Positions 26,488 to 36,101 are shown, counted from the stretch's first letter. The stretch: 64,000 nucleotides of DNA from Paenibacillus xylanilyticus (GCF_013359935.1 NZ_JABMCB010000190.1:496001-560000); one strand, 5' to 3'. The notes: a model not told the origin generated them from the letters alone. Made by a program: numbers and translations.

Positions 26488-27252
26488 CTAAGCTTGCGCC
26501 AGCGGCAGGTTATCCGAGAATAAATCCGGATTCTCCTTAAGCATCTCTGTGATAATCTCTGCCACCTTGGCCGCGTCACACACTCTTACGACTGCATCAC
26601 CAAGCTTTCCTTGGCGCATCGCCCCCTTACGCTCCAGCACTTCATCTACTTTCCAAAAATGTTCTGACCACGATAACCCACAATGCCTGCGGGAAGGCAC
26701 CGAAATCTCTGTTCCATCAGGCAGTATGGTAACTAACTGCTCATGCTCATCCGTTAAACGTCCCGGAATATCCATCCATTCCTCAACGCCATGGATAAAC
26801 GTGTTTCGTTTCAGGTCAACGCCGACCAGGAGAATGGTCGCTTTACGATCGAGCAGCTTCCCCCAGGCGGATCCTCTCGCACAGGGTGTGTCATATAGGT
26901 GATCGTCCTTCGTGAAGTTCTCTGCATCAGAGCCCTTTGCTGCTACTGAATGTGTAGGGTGCCATGAACGTACCACACCTGGCCGTTTACGGAAAAGCTC
27001 GGGTAAGATCCCAACACAGCACGGCGAGGATTCCACGTGGAACATCGGATTACTCGCATTGATGGTGGACCATGTATGCGTTGGCAGCACCAGCAGTCCA
27101 TCCTTCATATAGTCAGTAAAGGCATCCAACACGGTGTCTGCTCCACCTTCGACCTCACCCAAACTTTTCATCGAAGAGTGCACGAGCAGCGTGCCTTGTC
27201 CGTCAATGCCAAGCTCGTGCAGTTGATCAAGCAAGCTTTCTTGAGTATGCAT
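26488..27252 (-). CDS. AAC(3)-family N-acetyltransferase
   Basis: The 254-residue protein matches the antibiotic N-acetyltransferase AAC(3)/YokD family: LLVHSSMKSLGEVEGGADTV near residues 22-41, the conserved HPTHSVAAKG at about 102-111, and LLVGVDLKRNTFIH. Family members transfer acetyl from acetyl-CoA to the 3-amino group of aminoglycosides, but many chromosomal Bacillales copies do not confer resistance. The gene has no mobile element beside it. The start has AAGGAGGTTATCC upstream. Resistance is possible, not shown. Confidence 0.85.
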   Translation of the reverse strand: MHTQESLLDQLHELGIDGQGTLLVHSSMKSLGEVEGGADTVLDAFTDYMKDGLLVLPTHTWSTINASNPMFHVESSPCCVGILPELFRKRPGVVRSWHPTHSVAAKGSDAENFTKDDHLYDTPCARGSAWGKLLDRKATILLVGVDLKRNTFIHGVEEWMDIPGRLTDEHEQLVTILPDGTEISVPSRRHCGLSWSEHFWKVDEVLERKGAMRQGKLGDAVVRVCDAAKVAEIITEMLKENPDLFSDNLPLAQA

Positions 27253-27386
27253 GGTTAATGGATAACCTCCTTTGGGCTATTATAGCAAAATGAAGCGAGC
27301 TCTCCGGTACGGAGTGTCCCCCTCCTGAGATTGACACTAACACGGATTGCAGTTTGCCACACCTTCTGCCTCACTGCATGACAAAG

Positions 27387-27408
27387 GGCCGAGGGAAATC
27401 CCCCGGCC
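27387..27408 (-). terminator. terminator-like hairpin after araA
   Basis: GGCCGAGGG and TCCCCCGGCC form a GC-rich stem with a 3-base loop, 50 bp after the araA stop. The T run (CTTTGTC) is weak. Confidence 0.5.
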
Positions 27409-27456
27409 GCTATGAAATAATGGATATGAGTCCAATTATAATAATTCATTTCACGC

Positions 27457-28875
27457 TTATTTAATAATAACGTACTCCAGATTCACCAGCTTCGCATACG
27501 TCACGATCTGATCTGTCGTCAGGTTCAAGGATACAACCGTATGGTGACCGCCACCATTTTCGATCCATGCTTTTACCCCGTCCTGGAAGTTCGGCTTCAC
27601 GCTCCACAATACACGCGCTACCGGCAGGTTAGGCGCTGGAACGGTTGGCTCAAATGCAGATACTTCGTTGATCAGCAGTTTGTAGTGTGTACCGAAGTCT
27701 GCCATGGATACCACGACACCTTCGCCTGCTTTACCATCGAATACGAGACGTGCCGGATCTTCACGATCGCCAATACCCAGTGGGGACACGATGATTCTTG
27801 GTTTGGTGCTGGCAAGTGTCGGATCTACTTCAAGCATGTGAGATTGCAGGATAGCTTCCTGTCCAGCGGCCATCTCGTATGTGTAGTCTTCCATGAAGCC
27901 TGTGTTCTCGTTATGGGCCATGATTTTCAGCAAGCGATCCAGCGCAGCTGTTTTCCAGTCACCCTCACCGGCAAATCCGTACCCTTGAGCCATCAGGCGT
28001 TGCACAGCCAGACCCGGAAGTTGTTTCATGCCATGCAGATCTTCGAAGTTTGTAGTGAAGGCACTGTATCCACCTTCGTCCAGGAAACGTTTGATCGCAA
28101 TTTCATAACTCGCTTGTACACGTACGCTGGCTTCCCAAGCTTCCTTGCTGTTCGTGCCATAATCGAATTCGTAGAGGTCTCCATACTGAGCGATCAAATC
28201 ATCGATTTCCTGCTCTGTTACAGCGTTCACGTATTGAACGAGGTCGCCAATGCCGAAGTAATCAACGGTCCATCCGAATTGGATCTGTGCTTCCACTTTA
28301 TCACCTTCGGTTACGCCCACGTTGCGCATGTTATCACCGAAGCGAGCTACTTTGATGTTAAAGCTTTCATTATAAGCTACCGCTACGTCCATCCAGTCTG
28401 CAACCTGCTGTTGCACTTCTGGGCGCTCCCAGTAGCCAACAACGATTTTATTTTGTTTTCTCAGACGGGCATTAATGAAACCATATTCGCGGTCACCATG
28501 TGCCGCTTGGTTCAAGTTCATGAAGTCCATATCGATGGTTGCCCAAGGAATGCTTTCGTTGAATTGGGTTGCCAAGTGCAGCAAAGGTTTTTGCAGCAAT
28601 TTCGTACCACGAATCCACATTTTCGCCGGGGAGAATGTATGCATCCATGTGATGACACCTGCTACTTCATCGCGATAGTTGACTTCTTTCATGATACTCG
28701 TGATTTTATCTGCGCTTACGGCCAGATCCTGCAATACGAGTGGGTATGGAAGAACGCCGCTTGCATTCAGAGCATCCGTGATTTTCTGTGCGTTGGCTTT
28801 TACTTCACCCAGTGCTTCTTCTCCGTACAAGTGCTGTGAACCGACCACAAACCAGAATTCTTTTGCTGCTGACAT
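27457..28875 (-). CDS. araA: L-arabinose isomerase
   Basis: The 472-residue protein is unmistakable from its start (FWFVVGSQHLYGEEAL) and the motifs WMHTFSPAKMWI, LLHLATQFN and HGMKQLPGLA. It converts L-arabinose to L-ribulose in the cytoplasm, using Mn2+ bound by conserved Glu and His residues. It lies 260 bp after araD, in the same direction, and is the last gene of the ara operon. A frame of 432 codons on the opposite strand is a shadow. Confidence 0.97.
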   Translation of the reverse strand: MSAAKEFWFVVGSQHLYGEEALGEVKANAQKITDALNASGVLPYPLVLQDLAVSADKITSIMKEVNYRDEVAGVITWMHTFSPAKMWIRGTKLLQKPLLHLATQFNESIPWATIDMDFMNLNQAAHGDREYGFINARLRKQNKIVVGYWERPEVQQQVADWMDVAVAYNESFNIKVARFGDNMRNVGVTEGDKVEAQIQFGWTVDYFGIGDLVQYVNAVTEQEIDDLIAQYGDLYEFDYGTNSKEAWEASVRVQASYEIAIKRFLDEGGYSAFTTNFEDLHGMKQLPGLAVQRLMAQGYGFAGEGDWKTAALDRLLKIMAHNENTGFMEDYTYEMAAGQEAILQSHMLEVDPTLASTKPRIIVSPLGIGDREDPARLVFDGKAGEGVVVSMADFGTHYKLLINEVSAFEPTVPAPNLPVARVLWSVKPNFQDGVKAWIENGGGHHTVVSLNLTTDQIVTYAKLVNLEYVIIK

Positions 28876-29135
28876 ATAATCATCCTCATTTCATTATTTT
28901 ATAGTTGAACATTTGGGTTTACACTAGAACACTGCGATTGCAGTACCATCTTCCGATCGCTGGTTATCCCCGGATTTTTTTGATTCCCTTTTTTAAAGGG
29001 AAAATCCTGTGATAAACGCGAACGCTTCGCTTCTCCAGACTGGTTCTGCACTCTCCGTTATCGTGTAAATCTTAAATCCTAATATAGATCACTCAGTAAC
29101 CAGAACAATCTTCAAATCGCTGTTTTCTGCTCGTA

Positions 29136-29831
29136 TTATTTCTGTCCGTAATACGCATCTTTTCCGTGTTTTCGCAGATAGTGTTTATCCAAAATGCCTT
29201 GTGGCAGTTCTTTTGCAAAGTTATTCAATTGCCGCGCGTACAGGTTCATTTTGCACACTTCCTCCAGCACGACACTGTTCACCACCGCAGACTTGGCATC
29301 TTTCCCCCACGTAAACGGTGCATGACCATGGAGTAATACTGCTGGAACTGCCATAACATCAATCCCACGCTGCTCAAACGTTTCAATAATGACGCGTCCT
29401 GTCTCCGCTTCGTATCCGCGATCCACCTCGTCCTGGTTCAGGAAACGTGCACAAGGCACCGCCCCATAGAACGTGTCCGCATGTGTTGTTCCCATCACAG
29501 GTACATCCAGTCCGGCTTGCGCCCAGATGGTCGCCCATGTGGAGTGTGTGTGCACAATGCCGCCAATCTCCGAGTAATGCTTATATAGTACGGCATGTGT
29601 TGCGGTATCCGAGGAAGGTCTCATCTCACCCTCCACCACGTTACCGTCCAGATCGACCACAACCATGTCGCTTGCTTTCATCGTATCGTAGCTGACGCCA
29701 CTTGGTTTGATTACGAACAGACCGCTTTCCCGATCGATTGCACTGACGTTACCCCACGTGAATTTTACAAGTCCATGCTTTGGCAGTTCCAGATTTGCCT
29801 GGAATACCTCTTCTTTCAATTGTTCTAACAT
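29136..29831 (-). CDS. araD: L-ribulose-5-phosphate 4-epimerase
   Basis: The 231-residue class II aldolase-fold protein has the zinc ligands in GIVHTHSTWATIWAQ (His96, His98), TTHADTFYGAVPC around residue 116, and a third His in LLHGHAPFTWG. It converts L-ribulose 5-phosphate to D-xylulose 5-phosphate, the last step before the pentose phosphate pathway. It starts 1 bp after the kinase stop, so the two are coupled. The order kinase-araD-araA follows transcription. Confidence 0.95.
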   Translation of the reverse strand: MLEQLKEEVFQANLELPKHGLVKFTWGNVSAIDRESGLFVIKPSGVSYDTMKASDMVVVDLDGNVVEGEMRPSSDTATHAVLYKHYSEIGGIVHTHSTWATIWAQAGLDVPVMGTTHADTFYGAVPCARFLNQDEVDRGYEAETGRVIIETFEQRGIDVMAVPAVLLHGHAPFTWGKDAKSAVVNSVVLEEVCKMNLYARQLNNFAKELPQGILDKHYLRKHGKDAYYGQK

Positions 29832-29832
29832 G

Positions 29833-31455
29833 TTATTCCCTCCCGTTCTCTACCAAATGGTCGACAGCCGCCTGCTCAATGGCCAAGCCCCTCCGGTAGC
29901 GTTCGATAAATGCTTCAAACCCTTTGACATCTGATGGATCGGGGGCAACCTCTTCCCCAGCAACTTCGCTAAAGACTTTCTGCTCCAGGAATACATCCAG
30001 ACTCTCCTGCTCATCCTTGTTGATCATGTACGAAGCGAGAAGCGCCATGCCCCAGGCTCCGCCTTCACCAGCGGTAGACATTACCGACACGGGTACGTTC
30101 ATCGCAGCGGCTACGATTCGCTGTCCGACGACTGGCGTTTTGAACAATCCACCATGGGCCAAAATGCTGTCGATGGCAACATGCTCGTTCTTCGTCAAAA
30201 TATCCATCCCGATCTTCAGCGCGCCGAATGCAGTAAATAGATGCGTGCGCATAAAGTTCGCCAGGTTGAAGCGGCTTTCCGGTGAGCGGACGAACAATGG
30301 ACGGCCTTTGTCGATCCCCGTAATGTTCTCGCCGGAGTAATATCCGTAGCTCAGAAGGCCACCACCATCCGGGTCTGCTTCAAGCGCTTTGTTAAACAGG
30401 ACACTGAACAGCTTGCCGTTGTCAGCTTCGTATCCCATTGCTTCAGAGAATTCACGGAACAATCCGATCCAGGCGTTGATGTCGCTGGAGCAGTTGTTGG
30501 CATGCACCATGCCCACCGGACTGCCATCTGGCGTCGTGACCATGTCGATCTCGGGATATACTTTGGACAGCTCATTCTCCAGCACAATCATGGCAAAAAC
30601 TGACGTGCCAACTGATATATTGCCTGTGCGTTTTCTGACGCTGTTCGTTGCGACCATACCTGTCCCGGCATCGCCTTCCGGCGGACATAGCGGAATGCCT
30701 GCTTGCAGGTCTCCTGCAGGGTCGAGCAGCTTCGCTCCTGCCTCCGTTAATGCACCTGCTTGCACGCCAGCGAGATGTACCTTCGGAAGAAGGTCCTCTA
30801 CTTTCCATGGATAACCTTTATTTGCGATCAACTCATCGAACTGCCCAATCATGGATGGGTGATAGTTATGTGTAGATTCGTCAATTGGGAAAATGCCCGA
30901 AGCGTCACCAATCCCGATCGCTTTATTGCCGGTCAACAACCAGTGAATATATCCTGCCAGAGTGGTCAGGTGATCGATGTGAGGCACATGCTCCTCTTCG
31001 TTTAAAATCGCTTGGTACAAGTGCGCAATACTCCAGCGTTCCGGAATGTTGAATTGAAGGAGATCCGTTAGTTCCCTGGCAGCAACCCCCGTGGTTGCGT
31101 TACGCCACGTCCGGAACGGTACCAGCAGTTCACCCTTGCGATCCAATGCAACATATCCGTGCATCATGGCTGAAAATCCGATTGAACCGATAGTTTGCAG
31201 CGTGATGCCGTATTTCTGTTCCACATCCTGCTTCATCTCGCGATATGCCGTTTGCATGCCTGCAATAATATCCTCTTGGTTGTATGTCCAATATCCGTCT
31301 TTCAGGAGATTCTCCCACTCATAACTCCCGGATGCGATCGTGTCGAATCGTTCGTTAATCAATACCGCTTTGATCCGTGTCGATCCGAATTCGATGCCAA
31401 GTGAAGTGGTTCCCTTCGCAATCGCCTCTTTTGTCTCCTCATGACTCATAACCAT
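29833..31455 (-). CDS. FGGY-family carbohydrate kinase, probable L-ribulokinase
   Basis: The 540-residue FGGY-family protein has the N-terminal phosphate-1 motif SLGIEFGSTRIKAVLIN, SIGFSAMMHG, the central GDAGTGMVA and C-terminal STAGEGGAWGMALLASY. It differs from the classical AraB pattern but is the first gene of an araD-araA operon under AraR, so L-ribulose is the likely substrate. This would be the alternative ribulokinase type of some Firmicutes. The start at 31455 has GAGGGG six bases upstream; a second ATG lies two codons downstream. Confidence 0.8.
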   Translation of the reverse strand: MVMSHEETKEAIAKGTTSLGIEFGSTRIKAVLINERFDTIASGSYEWENLLKDGYWTYNQEDIIAGMQTAYREMKQDVEQKYGITLQTIGSIGFSAMMHGYVALDRKGELLVPFRTWRNATTGVAARELTDLLQFNIPERWSIAHLYQAILNEEEHVPHIDHLTTLAGYIHWLLTGNKAIGIGDASGIFPIDESTHNYHPSMIGQFDELIANKGYPWKVEDLLPKVHLAGVQAGALTEAGAKLLDPAGDLQAGIPLCPPEGDAGTGMVATNSVRKRTGNISVGTSVFAMIVLENELSKVYPEIDMVTTPDGSPVGMVHANNCSSDINAWIGLFREFSEAMGYEADNGKLFSVLFNKALEADPDGGGLLSYGYYSGENITGIDKGRPLFVRSPESRFNLANFMRTHLFTAFGALKIGMDILTKNEHVAIDSILAHGGLFKTPVVGQRIVAAAMNVPVSVMSTAGEGGAWGMALLASYMINKDEQESLDVFLEQKVFSEVAGEEVAPDPSDVKGFEAFIERYRRGLAIEQAAVDHLVENGRE

Positions 31456-31612
31456 GGTTGTCCCCTCTCTGATCGCAGTTTTATGTCCGAAGGCTGATCG
31501 TTATGTTGAAGCTCCAAAACTGCAGTGACTTTATGATGAATTCATGAATTCGTATAAAAATGTTTCCTGCTGTTACGTCCCTCATGTGAGAGAAAAGTAA
31601 CAATCCTATTTA

Positions 31613-31627
31613 AGAAGGCGCTTTCCT
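31613..31627. promoter_or_regulatory. possible cre site in the ara leader
   Basis: On the minus strand AGGAAAGCGCCTTCT matches the cre consensus with two mismatches. It lies just downstream of the predicted ara transcription start, a usual place for CcpA roadblock control. Confidence 0.4.
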
Positions 31628-31641
31628 CTTCTGACAGCCTT

Positions 31642-31670
31642 AGTATATTTTTTGTACGTACATTTGTCAA
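31642..31670 (-). promoter_or_regulatory. ara operon promoter with AraR operator in spacer
   Basis: On the minus strand TTGACA (31665-31670) and TATACT (31642-31647) are 17 bp apart. The spacer contains TGTACGTACA (31653-31662), the palindromic core of the AraR operator. Bound AraR would block RNA polymerase until arabinose releases it. Confidence 0.8.
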
Positions 31671-31814
31671 TAATATATAATAGTTATACTTACAATAAAC
31701 ACGATATTGCTATTACTGTGCTAATCATCACTTGATTATAGGTATGCTGTAGGGTACATTTTCATGTAATCAGTCCGGAATTGTACGGTTCTTTTCGAAA
31801 AATATGCAGTTTCA

Positions 31815-31854
31815 TTTTCATTGGAACAGAATCATGATAAAATATGTACGTACA
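31815..31854 (+). promoter_or_regulatory. araR promoter and AraR operator
   Basis: TTTTCA (31815-31820) and TAAAAT (31838-31843) are 17 bp apart, and TGTACGTACA (31845-31854) follows at the likely transcription start. This gives negative autoregulation of araR. Confidence 0.7.
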
Positions 31855-31888
31855 ACTATTTGAACAATACCGTTTCTATAGATGAGTA

Positions 31889-33001
31889 ATGATGAAAGAA
31901 GTGGATTACGTGAAGCCAAAATACCAGGTCATTATTGACGATATAAAGAGCCATATCCTTTCGGGGACATATAATGTAGGCGAACAGATTCCGACGGAGT
32001 CCGCTCTACAGGAGAGTTACAACGTGAGCCGCCAGACGGTTCGGAAGGCCATTTTGGAGCTATCGAACGAAGGTTTTTTGAGAAGTGAAAAGGGTTCGGG
32101 CACCTATGTCAGCAATCAATACCGATCCAGATCCGGCGGAAGTACGATGAAAAAAACGATCGGTGTTATCACAACGTACATCTCCGATTACATCTTCCCC
32201 TCGATCATTCGCGGCATTGAGAGCCGATTGAATGAAGATAATTATTCGTTGCTGTTGGCCAGCACCAATAATGATGTGGCACAAGAAAAAAAGGCGCTGG
32301 AAATGATGCTCTCCTATGGCGTCGATGGCCTGATTGTGGAGCCGACCAAGAGCAATCTGTACAACCCCAACATTGCGTACTATCTGTCGTTTAAGGAGCA
32401 GGATGTCCCGTTCACCATGATCAATGCCTTTTACGAAGAGCTGGAGGTTCCCTTCTTCTGTCTGGATGACGTGCAGTCCAGTTATCTTGCCACCCGGGAA
32501 CTCATTGCCAAAGGACACACCCAGATTGGGCTTATTGCAAAAATGGATGATTTACAAGGAAAGTACCGGATGAAGGGGTACATCAAAGCGTTAGGCGAAG
32601 CCAAACTACGGTTTCATCCCGAGCAGGTGCTTTCGTTCGATACAGCGTCGAAGCCGGATCTGTCCACCAATGTGGAAACGTTTCTGAACGAAAACAGGGA
32701 GGCGCTAACTGCCATTGTGTGCTATAACGACGAGGTTGGGCTGGAAGTCGTTCATGCTTGCCGGAGACTAAGCATATCCATTCCGGATGAGTTATCCATT
32801 ATTGGACAGGACAATTCATACATCGCCAAGAATGCCAACATTCAACTCACGACACTAACCCATCCCCAGGAGCAAATGGGCCGCGACGCCGCCGACTGGG
32901 TCATCAAGAAGCTGCAAGGCAAAAAGGATCTGCCCACCAATACCTATTACCAGCCTGTCCTGATTGAGGGCGAAACGGTGAAGGAGGTTGAGGTGGAATA
33001 A
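31889..33001 (+). CDS. araR: arabinose operon repressor AraR (GntR-LacI chimera)
   Basis: The 370-residue protein joins a GntR winged helix (about 8-76; QIPTESALQESYNVSRQTVRKAI is the recognition region) to a LacI/periplasmic-binding-type sugar domain (about 90-365; VDGLIVEPTK, IVCYNDEVGLEVV). This chimera is typical of AraR, which binds TGTACGTACA-type operators and is released by L-arabinose. It is divergent from the ara operon, and both promoters carry the operator. A second ATG one codon in is an equally good start. Confidence 0.92.
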   Translation: MMKEVDYVKPKYQVIIDDIKSHILSGTYNVGEQIPTESALQESYNVSRQTVRKAILELSNEGFLRSEKGSGTYVSNQYRSRSGGSTMKKTIGVITTYISDYIFPSIIRGIESRLNEDNYSLLLASTNNDVAQEKKALEMMLSYGVDGLIVEPTKSNLYNPNIAYYLSFKEQDVPFTMINAFYEELEVPFFCLDDVQSSYLATRELIAKGHTQIGLIAKMDDLQGKYRMKGYIKALGEAKLRFHPEQVLSFDTASKPDLSTNVETFLNENREALTAIVCYNDEVGLEVVHACRRLSISIPDELSIIGQDNSYIAKNANIQLTTLTHPQEQMGRDAADWVIKKLQGKKDLPTNTYYQPVLIEGETVKEVEVE

Positions 33002-33047
33002 CAGAGTCGTAGATGCGCGGTATTAACGTAAATTTATTTCGCCATGC

Positions 33048-33086
33048 ACAAAGAAGGCCGTTGATTTTATCTACGGCCTTCTTTGT
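33048..33086. terminator. bidirectional terminator after araR
   Basis: ACAAAGAAGGCCGT and ACGGCCTTCTTTGT form a 14-bp perfect stem with an 11-base loop between the convergent araR and LRR genes. Confidence 0.85.
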
Positions 33087-33152
33087 CCTTTATAAAGAGC
33101 GAGGTAATTAAATAATTAAACCTTTTTCTAAATTTGTCTTCTCAAACTATAT

Positions 33153-33914
33153 TTATTCCGACTGATCCACTTCATCATTTTCCAAACTTACAATCACACC
33201 GTTCCTCTCCAAGTTTTCCACAACCTGCTCAGCATTCTCATTCAGTGGGTTGTTGGCCAAATATACCTCAGTTAGATGAGGAATGGTTTCGAGCACTGCA
33301 ATATCCTGGATAAGGTTATTTTCCAGATAAAGATGTTCTAATGTTGGATGGTTCTTTAACGGTGTCAAATCCTGAATTTTATTATGGTCCATAATAATCC
33401 ATTCAAGATTTGTCTTCTGGAGAGGTCTTAGGTCCGATACTTGATTGCCGCTTGCAAGCAAACTTGTAAGATTGCGTAAATTTTTTAACGGCTCCAGACT
33501 TTTGATATGGTTATCGCTAATCAATAAACTCTCCAGTTTACTTAATCCTGAGAGTGGAGATAAATCTGTAATTTGATTCCCATCTAAAGCCAAGAAATTT
33601 ATTTTTTTCAGCTTGGTGAGTGGTTTTATATTTTTGATGTTATGACCGGGCAGAACTAACTCCGCTATGTTAACCGCATATTCAAGCCCTTGGAGATTAG
33701 AAATCTTACTTTTTGCATCCATAGCGTACAAGGATTTTAATTTTTTCAAATCGCTTGCCTTTAGTTCTTTTTTAGCCGACAGCTTCAGATCTGCTCGAAT
33801 GATTTTTGCCAAAACTGGATCTTTGATAACCGATGCTGCCAAAATTGTTGTTGTCGGTAATAATAAAAGAACCAAACAAAATACGATGATACTTTTTGCG
33901 AATTGATTAGGCAT
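33153..33914 (-). CDS. secreted leucine-rich repeat protein, internalin-like
   Basis: The 253-residue protein has an N-terminal signal sequence (IIVFCLVLLLLPTTTILAAS, about 9-28). A cap (LKLSAKKELKASDLKKLKSL) is followed by about seven 22-residue leucine-rich repeats of internalin type (for example NFLALDGNQITDLSPLSGL). There is no LPXTG motif, SLH domain or lipobox, so it is either released or kept by the uncleaved signal helix. Such repeats bind proteins or glycans; the partner is unknown. It has its own promoter region and a shared terminator. Confidence 0.8.
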   Translation of the reverse strand: MPNQFAKSIIVFCLVLLLLPTTTILAASVIKDPVLAKIIRADLKLSAKKELKASDLKKLKSLYAMDAKSKISNLQGLEYAVNIAELVLPGHNIKNIKPLTKLKKINFLALDGNQITDLSPLSGLSKLESLLISDNHIKSLEPLKNLRNLTSLLASGNQVSDLRPLQKTNLEWIIMDHNKIQDLTPLKNHPTLEHLYLENNLIQDIAVLETIPHLTEVYLANNPLNENAEQVVENLERNGVIVSLENDEVDQSE

Positions 33915-34240
33915 AGGAATCTCCTTAAAATTAGTTTCTCAAACTTCATATCTTTCGCTGATACTTGCAGATCTTCATTGCTTTGTTCATCACTAAGGTC
34001 ATTACTTACTTCACTTTTTCTTAGTCCGTTTGTTTTTGGTGAACCTAATTATGTACGATTCATCGCTATCTCCTTACATGATTTAATAATAAAAATATAC
34101 CATGATCTGGAATGTAATACATTAAATAAATTGCTTTTCATAATTGAAGAAATCCCTGTCTCCTTTCGATACAGCATTTCGGTATAACCAAAACTCTACT
34201 TGTTTAAGGTATTTGATCATATAACGTACCCAAAATGTAA
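33915..34240. other. A/T-rich intergenic stretch without a gene
   Basis: I see no coding frame with a credible start or domain in this stretch. It must hold the promoter of the LRR gene and is otherwise A/T-rich. Confidence 0.5.
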
Positions 34241-34275
34241 TATAGCCGTACGGTCTACTATCCCGTACGGCTATA
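34241..34275 (-). terminator. hairpin after the MetE-like gene
   Basis: TATAGCCGTACGG pairs perfectly with CCGTACGGCTATA over a 9-base loop, 35 bp after the stop. The T tract is weak. Confidence 0.6.
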
Positions 34276-34309
34276 ACTCGATGTATTCTACTTTCGTAAT
34301 TCAGATAGA

Positions 34310-35449
34310 CTAGTTCCAGATCTCTTCGGCAATTTCCTTAATGAACGCCAGCTTGCGCCATTGCTGTTCCTCTGTCAGATGGTTGCCTTCCTCCGTGGAA
34401 GCAAAGCCGCATTGTGGACTCAGGCAGATTCGGTTCAGATCAACGTATTGCTTCGCTTCCTCAATCCGCTTCAGAATGTCTTCCTTGTTTTCCAGCTCAC
34501 CGAATTTGGAAGAGAACAGACCCAGAACGACCTGCTGATTATCCTTCAGGAAACGAAGCGGTTTGAAATCACCTGCCCGTTCGGTATCAAACTCCAGATA
34601 AAAGCCGGAGTAGTTATCAATACTTAGAAGGGTTTGTGCAATTGGCTCGTAACCTCCACCTACACCGGCAAATGTCGAAACATAATTACCACGGCAGACA
34701 TGTGTCGTTACCACGAGGTCTTCCGGCAGGCCGGATACAACGGCTTCATTCAGCTTCGCAAGCTCGTTGGCGTACTCAGCTACATTCACACCAATCTGCT
34801 CCATGAGCGCCATGAACTGCTCATCGCATAGCGCTCCCCACGTGCAGTCGTCAATTTGAATACTGCGGCAGCCCGCTTCATAGAAAGCAAGAATAGCTGC
34901 TTGGTACGCTTGGGCAATGTCTGAGAGAAGCTCTTCCCGATTTGGATAAATGGCTTGTGTGCTTTCCTTGTTTTCCGCCCGGTCCAACTCAAACAGGAAC
35001 TGCGCAGCCGCAGGGATCGATTGCCGTGCAACCACATCCTCACCTGCAATACCTTTCAGGAATGCAAAATGGGATACAAAAGGATGATTACTATAACTAA
35101 TTTTGCCGGTCAAACGGGCTGTTTCCGGTCTGGACTCTGCGCCGTTGAATTGATAACCTTGGTCGATAATTGCCCGCTCTACTCCATCAAGTCCCCAGAA
35201 AAAGTCGAGATGCCACCAGGAACGGCGGAATTCTCCATCAGTTACCGCTTGAAGGCCAACCTCTTTTTGTTTCTGTACGAGCTTCACAATTTCCGCATTC
35301 TCCACTTCCTTCAACTGCTCAGCGGTGATTTCACCGTTATGAAATTGTAATCTAGCCTCTTTCAATGTGCTGGGGCGAAGAAAGCTGCCAACGACATCAT
35401 ATCGAAATGGGGTAACCGTACGCTGCTTAGGTTCAGTTTGAATGCTCAT
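34310..35449 (-). CDS. MetE-like cobalamin-independent methyltransferase (YxjG/YxjH type)
   Basis: The 379-residue length fits the single-domain relatives of the MetE C-terminal half (YxjG/YxjH), which transfer a methyl group to homocysteine or a related thiol. Zinc ligands are visible in TTHVCRGNY and in LSPQCGFAS, and the N-terminal RYDVVGSFLRP and TDGEFRRSWW are family blocks. I found no S-box (SAM) riboswitch or T-box upstream. The leader instead has repeats of GGCTATAG/GCTATAACC near 35530-35575, which could be an activator (LysR-type) site. The gene stands alone. Confidence 0.85.
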   Translation of the reverse strand: MSIQTEPKQRTVTPFRYDVVGSFLRPSTLKEARLQFHNGEITAEQLKEVENAEIVKLVQKQKEVGLQAVTDGEFRRSWWHLDFFWGLDGVERAIIDQGYQFNGAESRPETARLTGKISYSNHPFVSHFAFLKGIAGEDVVARQSIPAAAQFLFELDRAENKESTQAIYPNREELLSDIAQAYQAAILAFYEAGCRSIQIDDCTWGALCDEQFMALMEQIGVNVAEYANELAKLNEAVVSGLPEDLVVTTHVCRGNYVSTFAGVGGGYEPIAQTLLSIDNYSGFYLEFDTERAGDFKPLRFLKDNQQVVLGLFSSKFGELENKEDILKRIEEAKQYVDLNRICLSPQCGFASTEEGNHLTEEQQWRKLAFIKEIAEEIWN

Positions 35450-35635
35450 AGGTTAATCTCCTCGTCGTAAAAGAATTGTAGGATTAATATAGCACATCCC
35501 TCCTCTTATACTGTTCTACGAATGAGTTATAGCCGGTTATAGCTATTAACTATAGCCCATTAAGTAATGAGCCAACGGAACGCTAGCTTTTCGCATTAAG
35601 AGGCTGTATCCAAACTGACCTAATTTTATATAGAG

Positions 35636-35666
35636 TTGACTTAAACTATGGTTTAAGTCGTATGAT
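35636..35666 (+). promoter_or_regulatory. MerR-type promoter with 19-bp spacer and operator
   Basis: TTGACT (35636-35641) and TATGAT (35661-35666) are 19 bp apart, the over-long spacing that MerR proteins correct by twisting DNA. The spacer contains the inverted repeat ACTTAAAC-TATG-GTTTAAGT (35639-35658). It drives the merR-SDR operon, so autoregulation is expected. Confidence 0.8.
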
Positions 35667-35707
35667 GTTCCTGTCGACAAAGTAAGTAACAATTTGGAGG
35701 TCTCCAG

Positions 35708-36100
35708 ATGAAGTATTGTTCCATTAGCGAAGCTTCTGCCCGATTCAGTATTCCAGAGTCCACGCTGCGCTATTATGAAAAAAGAGGACTTCTCCCATTA
35801 ATCGAGCGCGATGAAGCTGGAAGGCGATTATTCTCAGAAAACCAGATGGCACTTCTTGAAACGGTTATCTGTTTAAAAAACACACATATGTCCATTAGCA
35901 ATATCAAACAATATATGGATTGGATAATTGAAGGAAGCAGCACCCTCGAAACAAGGCTCAACATGATGAGAGAACACAAGCAGGCTGTACTCGATGAAAT
36001 TGCAATCATGACAAATTCCCTAGAGGGAATTGATTTTAAAATTACACGCTATACTAATCAAATTCAGGAAAACACTAAAGGTGAACAGGAGAGAACATAG
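35708..36100 (+). CDS. MerR family transcriptional regulator
   Basis: The 130-residue protein has the MerR winged helix (about 4-72; SISEASARFSIPESTLRYYEKRGLLP, written here in two parts SISEASARFSIPES and TLRYYEKRGLLP) and a C-terminal dimerisation helix (about 80-115). There are no Cys residues arranged for metal binding, so it belongs to the small-molecule or redox AdhR/YyaN-like group. AGGTCTCC lies ahead of ATG 35708. It controls itself and the SDR gene one base downstream through the 19-bp-spacer promoter. Confidence 0.85.
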   Translation: MKYCSISEASARFSIPESTLRYYEKRGLLPLIERDEAGRRLFSENQMALLETVICLKNTHMSISNIKQYMDWIIEGSSTLETRLNMMREHKQAVLDEIAIMTNSLEGIDFKITRYTNQIQENTKGEQERT

Positions 36101-36101
36101 A

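Noticed and set aside
27541..28839. A 432-codon open frame on the plus strand opposite araA
   Set aside because: It is antisense to a clear araA gene, is rich in Cys/His/Phe and has no domain; it is a codon-bias shadow.
35450..35635. A SAM (S-box) riboswitch or T-box upstream of the MetE-like gene
   Set aside because: No S-box core, T-box sequence or leader terminator is present; only short GCTATA repeats.
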